Below, one piece after another: positions 32,225 to 42,726 of a stretch of 64,000 nucleotides of DNA (its first letter is position 1; every line of letters begins with the position of its first letter). The notes under the pieces were generated by a model that saw nothing but the letters and a program-made list of their open reading frames with translations, was not told the DNA's origin and ran no database searches. Origin of the DNA: Lojkania enalia (lineage: Eukaryota; Ascomycota; Dothideomycetes; Pleosporales). Where the stretch lies: the NCBI GenBank assembly GCA_010094045.1, contig ML986697.1, positions 66,596-130,595 on the forward strand. The letters are read 5' to 3'. The position numbers and the translations under genes were made by a program.

Positions 32225-35200
32225 TTTGACGAACGGCCAAAATCTCCCTCAATTGAATTCAATGATGGGAACGGAGAGGAGATGAAAGGGCCAACTCACG
32301 ACCCAACTATAGCGATCGGTCAAGCCGCAGGAACTTGCCCCGGCTTTTGTACGCAGGTTATATGTACCGTATCACCAAGCTAGACCAAGCTCACCGGGCG
32401 CCGCCATGCACGTAACCCAAGAAATGCTTACCTCCCTACCATTTCGGGGCACCCCACGAACAGTGACCGCGCAGCGCCACCTGCTGCTTGATCCGCATGA
32501 CCGTGATTTGCGATTCGTTTCCCGTCCCACTGCATCCACACTACTTCTTCGCACCGTCGTTTTACAGGTCGGCGAAAATGATGGACCACGCGTTGGGAGG
32601 GTTAATCGCGCGATAAGATATGCTAAGACTTATCCCAAGACCGGGCATAGGGTTGGCCGTACGATAAGCCCTGGATATGGATACCTTGTGAAGGTTAAGG
32701 AGGTTCAAGGGCTAGGATCACCGTTGAGTTCGTATCTGGTTATCATCGGCGTGATACGAGTTCAATTATCTAACGCAAAGTTCTGCCGGAGAAAAGAGCT
32801 CCCCTTTGTGAACTTAGTCCATGTTAACTGTACATTGAGAGCCTCTCACATGCGATTTTTTTTTTTTTTTTTTTTTTTTGTTGTACTCCTCAACTTATTT
32901 GGGCATCTGTTCTTGGATGCCATGTAAGGTGACCAGCATTTTGCTTGCCTAGACAAAGGATTTAGCAATTGGTAATAATATGGCCAACGAGTGAAATGTC
33001 TTGGGGTTATCAGCCAAAAACTCCGACCAACATGTTCTAACGCCATTGAGTTAGTAATATGCCATTCCCCGTAATCCTTGGCCGCGTCACATACGGGGAT
33101 TCCGATGAGCGGATACGGTAACGGCCCGGAGGCGTTGGCTTTCGTCGTTGAGCTTCGTCTTTGAGAATAGACTGACCGGCGTGGGGAAGGATCGCTGGAT
33201 TCGATGTCGCGAGATCAAGATGTTCCACTCGTATAATTGAGATGTTTTCTTCATACCGTAATGCGCAAGACGAGCGAAAATTTTAATTAGGGCTCGACCA
33301 AAATCTGACGCCGTGGGACCCTGACGTCTTGGCTGCAAAGCATCCGATGTCGTCGGAGGAGGCTCAATAGGGCAGCTGGACCCTTATTACGAAACCGTTA
33401 GGTTCGCGTTGCGAGCCGAAACGTGGGACAAAAAGTTTTATACATAATTGCGCATGGTGAGCATGGGGTTCACGTGGCGATTCGGCTGGCGATGTCACAC
33501 AGTGTCGCGTGAGATGGCTTCCTTAAAGTTCTAGAAGGTTTAGGGAGCATGGTCCACAAAAAGAGTTCTGGTATACATCGTGGTCAGATTCGGCGGAAGG
33601 AATTGACTAATACGATGTACTCATTTAAGCACGGAAGACGATTAAGACTGAAGAACAGTCGTATCAATCTTACACGCCTCATTCTACACGAAGTGGATAA
33701 ATCGCCAACAGTGGCATTAAGTTTTTTTGGCGTGCTGAATGCAAATATTCTCGGAACTATTGTACCTGACCGCAGGGCTTGAGAGCACATGGAAATAGAT
33801 TGGTTTATCAGATATGGTGTACCGAATTCCAGGTTATTCCCCAATACGCGTTCCGGTCTGCTTATCATTCAGTCAGCGGCTTGGACCCTGGCATTGATGT
33901 GCAGCTATTTGGCTAAGTTCGCAGTGCAGTCCCGGGACGTTTCCAAATCCAATCCCAGCTGGCATCCTCGAGCGGTACTAGGGTCCACAATATCGGGAAA
34001 CACCTTCAGTAGCAACCGTTTTGCAAGGGATTCATTTAGGTAAAAGCAGTCCTTATAAGTCCAGAATCCTCGTGTGTCAATGACGCCCTTGTATCAAAAA
34101 TTTCCTTAAGCCTTTAGCACTTCTGTCTTTCTCGGATAAATTTAATATTCAATGCTTTGGCTGAAACTAGTGATTTCTTCGTCTGCTGCGAATCTGTCTC
34201 GGATAACTCAAATATATGCAATTCATCTCAAAGTTTATTCGCTCCCTTACTGGGGACCAACGGATTATCTTGTCTATTGGTTAGTATACAAACTCTCCTT
34301 AGTTTATTAACCTTCATACCTTCATGACATTTCTAGCGTGTCTAATAGTTCTTTCGCACTATTCAATGCATTTCAATTATCCCGACCATATGATCCATTG
34401 CTGTTGTTACGTGTTATCTCAATAGAGTATAGCTTCTAACATAAAGTCAATGTATATAATGCCTACGGTACCCGTTATACACAACCAAAGCGTTTCTTTA
34501 CTCTTTGATACCTCCCCAATCGGATAATTTTGATCGCTCCTAACATTCTCAGGCTTTCATACTATCTCGTTCCGTACATTCGAATATTCTAGAGGGGAAG
34601 TATGCTCTTTATGCTCTAGATTTTCAGAAAATTTTTTTTTTTTTTTTTTGGAAGAGCTTGGTTATCTCCATGTTGGGCATATTGTGTCCAAATCATCGGT
34701 TACGTTCGCTTCTGATCCTCCTATAAGTGTCCATAGTAACCATAGTGGCATGGTGAAGTTCGGTTCTACGGGCGATGAAGGTTTTGTGAGTGCTGCCCGC
34801 AGAGTTAAGGAGCTAGACGAATGAACTCAGTTGATTTACAGTCTATAGCCAATCGTCAAATTTTCTGACCTACTAAACTAGTACTGTAGACTCACTAGGC
34901 CCAATTGAAGTAGTGCTTCGCACGATCGGTTTACCTAGTACAGAGGCTTTTCGAAGAGCAAGGAAGCCTTGCGTGAGCCACCTTGATTTAGGACACGAGA
35001 CGGACGTCGTCTAAAGTCGTTGGGGTATGGCGACAAAAAAAATGGAAGAAGGAACTAGAAGAAGTCTAGAGGACCATAAGGCATACATACAAAGACGCTG
35101 TTGCGAGATGTTTCCGGTCTCTGGAGTTTGAAGATATGATGGCGTGAGAAGAAACCATCGCAAAACCTGAGAATACCACATATCAGTGGATATATAAGAA

Positions 35201-35235
35201 TCAGAATTATGAAAAGTGGATGACAAATGTGAAAC
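32225..35235. other. Accessory region without a supported gene
   Basis: About 3 kb. It begins with the permease promoter. Open frames at 32406-32927 and 33549-33868 are not protein-like and are probably chance. Two T tracts occur (32856-32879 and 34632-34648). The right half is AT-rich and leads into a NACHT gene relic, so part of it may be that gene's decayed 5' half. Confidence 0.45.
32856..32879. repeat. T24 homopolymer
   Basis: An uninterrupted run of 24 T, the longest homopolymer in the window. It may be a slippage-prone tract or a retro-insertion tail. Confidence 0.9.
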
Positions 35236-36780
35236 TGTTGCTAGATTAAAAGTATTCTCCAATTATCCGCAGGTGATCCAGGCTCCGGAAAGTCCACGTT
35301 TATGAAGAGCCTGTTCAAAAAAAAGGGAGACAGATCTTAAAGACTTGCGAACCGTTCCTCTAAGATTTTCCTTCAACGCTCGGAGATCAGAAATGAAGAT
35401 AATCTCAAGAGGCTTGGTAAAGAACCATGCTGCATAACTTTATGCAAATAAGCAAGTTGTTGCTATGCGAGATGCTTGCAGTATATCTCGAAAAGAAAAC
35501 TCGCGTTGGTACTGTCAGCTGGCGAACACTGGATCAGCTGATATTTTTCATGAAGAGATCAAGCAATTTAAGTCAACCAATATCGAAATCCTGATTGATG
35601 CTCTAGACGAGTGTTCGGAGATTCGAGAAATCTATCTCGATACCTAGACAACACACTGCTCTAAGAGTGTGTTGGAGTAGCCGCTTCTACTAAAGCATGA
35701 GCTTGATCACCGTGCATGGCATAGAAATGGTCGTGAATAAAAACAACACGAATGATGTTCATGAATATATCCACAACTTGTTCCTCAAGGACACTCACGA
35801 GCCACTGAGGACAATTAACAAAGACATAATTTCTTATCCAAATAGTACTTTTCTATGGGCTTCTCTAGTCGCCAGCAGAATGATCAAGGCCTTTGCTGCC
35901 GGGAAAACAGTAAATAAACTCCAAGCAATGCTCGACGATATACGGGATAAATTAGACAATCTCTTTTCTAGAATATTCAATGATACTAACTTCACTGCCG
36001 AACAATGGGATGATCTCCAACATATTGCTCGACTAGTCCTCAGACCCATGCGACCCTTGTCCATCGAAGAATTGTATGCAGCACTGATGCTACAAGATTC
36101 AGCTCCAGATTAGTCGTTCAGTGACTTCATCCTTTCTCCGGAAGTCGAACAGCAGTTTAGAAAAAGATTGACACATGCATTAGTGGGTTTGATTGAAGTC
36201 ATCTCTCATCCATCGTCTTTGATGTTTCTGGGAACTACCACCAGGGTACATGTTATTCATGAAGCTGTTCGCGAATTCTTCTTGGCGCAAGGCCTTCCGC
36301 TTCTTTGAGCGCCTTCACGCCAGATGTTAGTGATAAGCTGTTCCCCGTCATTACGAAAGCTACTTGAAATGGCCTCAGCGGCGAATCTTTAGACTAGTGC
36401 CGCCGACCAACACGACGGCCACCCTTCGAGATTCTACTTAATTCTCATATTCCAAGTCGCTCATGGCCCCCGCTTATGGTACGCTTTCTATCACATTATG
36501 CTTGGGGCTGCCTTTTTTGCACCTCCACATTATAGCAGATTTTGCAGTTCACGAGGAAGGGATAAAAGATCGATATCTTCTAGCTGCCCCTATCTGTAAG
36601 GAGGTCCTCTTAGCTTATTTGCGTCTCGCTTGCGATGCAGTTGCTCGTTTTGGTACGCTGAAGACATCAATATACAGACAGCTTCTGATAACATCAGAGC
36701 ATCCAGATCTCTTTGATATAAGTGACGAAGTGCTGGCAGAGCTACTGGATTTCCCAACCAGGTTGATAGCCTGCTCGTAA
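35236..36780 (+). pseudogene. Relic of a NACHT-domain (NLR/STAND-type) NTPase gene
   Basis: The order of NACHT motifs is intact but spread over several frames with stops. Walker A: AGDPGSGKSTFMKSLF at about 35268-35320, ending in TAA. Walker B: IEILIDALDECSE at about 35583-35620. A linker reads NTNDVHEYI, followed by TFLWASLVASRMIKAF (35846-35895), DDIRDKLDNLFSRIF and RPLSIEELYAALML (36050-36090). Beyond the next stop comes RVHVIHEAVREFFL, matching the HESVRDFLL element of fungal HET-E/NWD-type proteins. An open stretch at 36463-36780 may be a remnant of the downstream region. NACHT NTPases act in fungal allorecognition and immunity-like cell death. No repeat domain or intact N-terminal effector was found. 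The gene is clearly dead as assembled; identity is secure at domain level. Confidence 0.8.
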
Positions 36781-37777
36781 TTCTTCAGGCGGAGAGGAGT
36801 ATCCCTTTTCGAACAACTTTCTGGTAATGACTTTCAAGGAGAATCAATGGATCATTTCCTCGCGGCCTTCTCTGTTAGGTTCCCACAATTCAAATCAAAC
36901 ATGGCGTTAGAACCATACTGAGCATCGCCTCATCCCGATATCGATAAGGGAATGACTTCCTCGTGCACAATTGGCCATACATTATCGCTACAGAATAGTC
37001 GGGGCCTTTTCAGTTCTCTTCGTATTTCTTTCTCAAAACCTACGTCGTTCGCTAGCCGTTTGATGCTTCTTAAACGCCTCTAAGAGCCAGATCTGCACTA
37101 CATGCGTAGAGAAGATGTAGTTTTGGGCGTGGATATCGTAGAATGGAGGGTGGTAGACCTTTCCGGCCGGCTTTTACATGCCAAATTCCCGATCATCCAC
37201 ATGATCAAGCCGGACATCTACTTGGGTCCTTAAATCTCTTCCCTTGATATGCGAGTTATTTTACCGGATATCCTCTGAAAGCAGGGATGCCGTGAGCGAA
37301 AGCTGGTATTTATTGATGCAAATAGGAGAATGCGACCTTAGCTAGCGAGTGGATCCGGTCTTGGCAATTACAAGTTACTTTTTGAGCCTTGGACGCAACC
37401 AGATTGTTGGCCAGAAATAGACCGTGAATCCTACTCAACACGCCTAAGAACATTATCCCTGCTAGAAGTCAACTGGCTAATTTTCGGCCCTATTTGTTTC
37501 TGATGAATGATTTGACAGTTTAAGTAGTCGTGACAGGTATAATTTCAAGATGGAACTCACTTTGAATCTTGACCTGACGCCTAAAACTCATAGAACCAAT
37601 CTAGGCGGCGCGAAACTGGACCTATCCATTAGTTAATCTCTGTACCTGTCGAAAATTCCTTATTATAGTTGGTCTTCTGTATACCAGCAACTTTCCAAGC
37701 TCATTTTTTGTTCACAATCAACGCAACCTATACCTCTTTACTATTTGCTACCTTATTTGAGCGTAATAAAGGATTCC
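36781..37777. other. Region downstream of the NACHT relic
   Basis: About 1 kb with only short open frames, possibly decayed 3' sequence of the NACHT gene. No repeat domain could be recognised. Confidence 0.4.
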
Positions 37778-39171
37778 TCACGACTCCAAAGTTTGACTAA
37801 TCTCCCTATTCGACACTGACCTGTCGTCGATTTTATCTGAACGCAATTCATACTCCATTGTTGTGCTAGGCCCCGGAAGAGAAACAAGGCCAAACTCGTC
37901 CGTTTCAGTAAATAAACTGGCATCCGGCTGCTTCCGCCTCGAACTTGTGAATGGAGTTGCTATCCCACTGAACATGCTTCTGTGTGATCCGGAACTGGAC
38001 CTCGAAAACGATTTGAGGGCCGACACAGTCTTCCGGACCCAAAGCCAGTCCGCAAACAACTTTGGTAGAACCGGCAAGCACAGAACGAAGAACCCCGATA
38101 TCATCTCCCCAATGCACCATAAGCCCATTTCAGTCGCGTAGTATACGACGTCCTCGTTGTTGGCAAATGATATGCTGCTATTGATTCGGTGGCCGGCCGA
38201 CACTATAGCGCTTTGGAACCGGGAGTCAGCAACAAGTCACCACGGGCAGACATACGGATATGTGACATACAAGATACCTGTAGCAAACAAGACAGCAACT
38301 CCAATCTTTTTATTCGTTGACATTTGCAAGCCCCATATCACTTTCTGAGGAAGGAATAGAATGATGACGTCTGAAACGAAGTTGATAGCGGCGGTCACAA
38401 TATTCAGTTTGCCCATGTCGAAACATTTTCCCTGTATAAAGGGGTTCCAAAGCTTCTCCCGCGGAGTGCATCCAAAGATTTCCAAAAAGGTGCAGATAAC
38501 ATAGAGGACCACATTAACCCATAACGTGATATGACAGGTCCACCAGAATCCGTTTCGATTTCCAAGGGGAACGAAGATTTTGCTCCAGTGAAGCAGGACT
38601 CCGACTTTAAGCGACATGATGACGTTTCCGTATACAGCTGATCCAGTATTTATATACTCCGGCAAGTGAGAATGGTCCGCGAACTACAGATCCTGCAACT
38701 TACGTAAAGAAAGTGAGGAAGGTCTTTGAGACGAACGTTCCATTGGTGAACTAGACAACCGACCTCTGAAGTAATCTTCCAAGAAACGTACATAAAACCT
38801 GCGTAGGCTCCCTGAAAGATCATTAGAGCTCTATTGATACTAGGTGCATCGTGACTTACTAGAGCAGCTATCGCAGCAGCTGGAGAGTGTCAACATAGTT
38901 TAGAGCGTTAGGTAATCCTTGAGATTCCTTCCGCTCTTATGGACTTACCATCTTCGATATTCAACTTGTTGTGATAGAAGTACCTTACATATAAGCGGGA
39001 AAAGGTGAGCAACGTTGCAATAGTAGAGGTAGAAAGGATGACCCCGTACCCCAGAGCATTTCGATTCTCCGGATCTACAAAGTTGGGTTGAACTCCTGGC
39101 GGAGGCTTCAGCGCAGGTCCTTCCATCAGGATTCTTTGTAGCTCTGGGGAGAGGCTTGTGAGATCGACCAT
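37778..39171 (-). CDS. Fungal rhodopsin-fold integral membrane protein (PTH11-like group)
   Basis: Five exons (39171-38949, 38879-38860, 38811-38704, 38656-38278, 38202-37778) join in phase to 384 residues. The second exon is only 20 bases. The pattern is that of the fungal Rhodopsin-domain family: TM1 (GVILSTSTIATLLTFSRLYV), a short loop, HQWNVRLKDLPHFLY, VIMSLKVGVLLHW, NGFWWTCHITLWVNVVLYVI, the CTPREKLWNP loop, ITAAINFVSDVIILFLPQ and EMGLWCIGEMISGFFVLCLP. A Ser-rich cytoplasmic tail follows. It lacks an obvious CFEM domain. Such proteins are PTH11-related 7-TM receptors or sensors, often in accessory regions; no ligand can be inferred. The acceptor of exon 4 (GGAG) is atypical, so that boundary is less certain. 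Confidence 0.83.
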
Positions 39172-40202
39172 GTTAATGTCCAAAAGTCTTGGATGTCAGA
39201 ATCCAGGAGTAACGAAATGGAAATTCAACTATCTATAAGCCGGGAAACCATTAATATATTCTTCCCGAGGGAGTGGTTTCGGGAACAGAACCCAGCCATC
39301 ATGTAACGATCAATACCTTGGCCTTGGTGATTTTCGCACGAGTATATCTAAGAATGCCCGCCTATCGATATAATTAATGCATTGGTATCCGCGAACCTCG
39401 CGCATGCGTGTCCCCTTATAGTTGGACTTTCTCATAAGTCGGTATTCGAGGGCATTTCATGCGATGATTATTGTCTGACCTGCACTGGTCCACACCATTG
39501 AGAGTCTCCGGTAGACTGGGGATGCGATAACGGAAGTCGTGCTTCCGAATCGGTTATGGAAGTCTGAAATTAACTCTGGGCATCGATTTTTTTTGGTTGC
39601 ATGGCCGCCTTTTACTGGGCGCCACATGCATGGACGAAGCAATATCGATCGTGCGACATATTTTGGGTTCCGAAAGGGCTGCCGAGCAATATTCATATTC
39701 CCCACTCCGTCCCGCATTGCCGGGATGGGGCCTATTTTGTCGTCGTTGTCTCTACTCTCCACATCACCGAATTCCCTACGTTGATAGCAATATTATCGGC
39801 GTGCGATTATCGATGAGACGGTGAAATCTAGCCTATAGGTATCCCGAACGCACTTCCTATTACTGGCACTGTAAAGAGCTGTTAGGAATTCAGAAATTCA
39901 GTTCATCATTCAGCAATACATCTATCTTGCCCCTACATCCTAGCATCTTGCATCAATGATGCCTACCCATAATCCTATTGATATAAGAACCTCAAGATCA
40001 TATCCCCGACATCGTTTTTTTTTTACAGCTTATTTACAAGTTCTTATAGTAACAAAAAACATATATGCCACAATACTAGAGATTTGCCCAAGGGAACGCC
40101 TCCTGAAACGCCTTGGATATTTAAGTATCACACAAGCCCCCTCCAAAAAAAAAAAAAAAAAGTCCAATAGTGCTCGAAGTATTCAATTAGTTCATCCCCG
40201 TT
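39172..40202. other. Intergenic, about 1 kb
   Basis: No gene supported. There is a 17-base A tract at 40145-40161, 40 bp beyond the alcohol dehydrogenase stop. Overlapping short frames at 39539-39824 are not protein-like. Confidence 0.45.
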
Positions 40203-41415
40203 CTACATCTCAATCAGTACCTTCAACGCCTTCTCTTGGCTGGCTTTCCCAAAAGTCTGGTACGCCGTCTCCATATCCCCAAACTTGAACTTATGCGTAA
40301 TCAGCTTCTCCGCGGGCAATCTCCCTGCCGCTAGTAGCTTCAACAACATCGGAGTCGTAGTAGTATCAACCAGTCTCGTCGTGATCGCTGCAACGCGTTA
40401 GTCTCAATCCTTTGACTCACCCAACCCCCCCTCTTCCCATGACATCGAAAAATCCGAGTGACATACCAATATTCTTATCCCAGAGATTCTCAAGGTGTAG
40501 ATCCGCCTTCGCGCCATGGACACCAACATTTGCAATCGTCCCGCCCACCCCAATCAATTCCTGACTCTGCTGGAACGTATCTGGGATCCCAACAGCCTCA
40601 ATAACGGTATCGCAGCCCTTGCCCCCGGTAATCTCCTTCACGGCCTCAACAGCCTTATCCGGCGTTGCCGTATGCGTAGCTCCAAACGACTTCGCAACCT
40701 CCAACCTATTCGCATCCCCATCAATCGAAATGAGCTGACTAGGCGAGTACAGCTGCGCTGTAATTAGCGCTGCTAGACCCACCGGGCCCGCGCCCACAAT
40801 CGCAACGCTGGATCCAGGCGCAACTTTCCCGTTCAGCACTCCGCACTCGAAGCCCGTGGGGAAGATATCGGATAGCATGACTAGAGCCTTCTCGTCGACG
40901 CCCGTGGGCACTTTATGTAGGCTATTCTCTGCGTTCGGGATCCGGACAAACTCGGCCTGGGTGCCGTCGATCTGGTTGCCGAGCTGCCAGCCGCCCGTGC
41001 TACAGTGCGAATACATGCCTCTCTTGCAGAACTCGCAGATGCCACAGCTGGTAATGCAGGATATCAAAACGCTGTCACCCTCTTTAAAAGATTGCACGCC
41101 TGCGCCGACGGAGGCCACGGTGCCGACGCCTTCGTGGCCCATGATTCGCCCCGAGGGAATGGTGGGTACATCGCCTTTCAAGATGTGCAGATCCGTACCG
41201 CAGATTGTTGAGTACTTTAGCTTGATGATGGCGTCGGTGGGTTTCTCCGTCTCGGGCTTCGGGACCTCAAGGAGCTGGGGTGGGCTGTTGGGGCCCTGGT
41301 ATGTGAGCGCTTTCATGGTGAGAGTGCGTAGGAAAGTGTTCGATGCCAATGGACGGGTAGGTAGATGGGAGACGTGGTGGAGCGTGTGGTGCAGCGCGCA
41401 TCGAGCTACGTTCAT
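40203..41415 (-). CDS. Zinc-dependent medium-chain alcohol dehydrogenase
   Basis: Exons 41415-40467 and 40387-40203 (intron GTATGT...GCAG) encode 377 residues. The catalytic zinc region shows TICGTDLHILKGD and RIMGHEGVGTV. The structural zinc loop is CGICEFCKRGMYSHC (four Cys), and the NAD(P)-binding turn is GAGPVGLAA. This is the MDR family, closest in pattern to alcohol/threonine/sorbitol-type dehydrogenases that oxidise a secondary or primary alcohol. Residues 1-33 (MNVARCALHHTLHHVSHLPT ...) are basic and acid-free before the usual family start MKALTYQGP, so an internal start at Met34 would give a cytosolic form and the upstream start a mitochondrial one. It is divergent from the CoA-disulfide-reductase-like gene. 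Confidence 0.92.
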
Positions 41416-42726
41416 ATTTTATGCGGGCTCAATTGCGTGGCTTTGTGTGGCTACGGGAATGGGTCTACGCGGAATCCGGAGTAACGTGAGGGGTAGGCCG
41501 ACTATTTGGCGAAGTGGTAACACGACATGAGCTATTGTGTCGTGGCTTGGGAAAAAATATGGTTTATGCGTATTTTGGACGCTGGGAGATTTTGCGATGG
41601 TGCGGTGGTGTGAGCGGGAATTAGCGGATAATGAGAGATGTGCGCGCTCAGGTGGGCGCTCAAGTGCTGCCACGTGCGGGGAATTTGTGCCTTGGATGTC
41701 ATGAGAGGTGACAAATGCGGAGAAGCCTGGGTGAAATAGATGGATGTGGATAAGGCTAAGCAGAATCAGATGATGGCGAGCTTTTGGGTGGAAAATAGGA
41801 GTGGTCTCCGTTGCAGCAACTCCCAGCGGTTCAGCCCCTCGCCTATCCCAGGATCAGTATACCTCATGCTTTTCTTTTCTTTTTCTTTCTTTTTTTTCTT
41901 TTTGGACAAACACTCAATTGTCCAGAGAGGCCAATGTCTCCGCAGGAATGAAGCCGCATATTGTGTGGAATGGGTTGGATCTGCCGTTGCATGGGATTTT
42001 CGACTTTCGGTTATCGGTTATCGCAAGCCCCGCCAGCCCCTCACACCCTTGGCCCGGAACATGCATATACGACGATCGAACATGAACGGGGCTGGGAACA
42101 TCAAACCTCTTGTTTCGCGTCTTACTCAAGGCGGCTTTTAAACCTGCCTGGCTTATTGCCATCCACAGACAGCTGAGGTGATTCCAACACACCGATACTT
42201 GCCCTCCCGTCTCTCGAGGTAGTCTCACCACTCCGTTTCGGAGTTACCCGCCGCCGTTCGTCTTTCAAAATGGCCAGGACTCGACTCGGTAAGATCGTCT
42301 TTGCTTTTGTAAACCATGGTGCCGACATCCAGGGATATAAGACCACGTCAGGTGACACCACAACTGTCGCCGAGCGAACAGGCATCGTCCCGAGAATCTA
42401 CCTCCCCTCACGACTCCGATGCTTCAGCGCGGCACGATGTTGCAAGGCAGAGCGTGCTCATAGAATTGAATGGCTGCGTCTGTTAGTATTCTGGCAAGAT
42501 GTGGCATGTTCAACGGAATTTATATTATTTTAACATCATGCGCGTCCAGACTACAATTCTTGACATGCATGTGTGTAGGTCTGGTATGGCCTGTTTGTCG
42601 GCGACATGCTGCATCGTCGCCGACTTGGCACCGTCGAAATTGTCATCACAGCAAACCTAAGGTCAACAAAGAAACATATAGAGATGGCGATACCCAGCAA
42701 ATGCCAATATCGTTTACCCCAAGCAT
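41416..42726. promoter_or_regulatory. Divergent region between alcohol dehydrogenase and CoADR/rhodanese genes
   Basis: About 1.3 kb shared upstream sequence of two redox genes. A T-rich pyrimidine stretch lies at 41870-41910. Open frames here overlap each other and lack family character. Co-regulation of the two genes is possible but not shown by sequence. Confidence 0.45.

Noticed and set aside
32406..32927. 173-codon + strand frame
   Set aside because: Ends in a Phe run encoded by the T24 tract; no family similarity.
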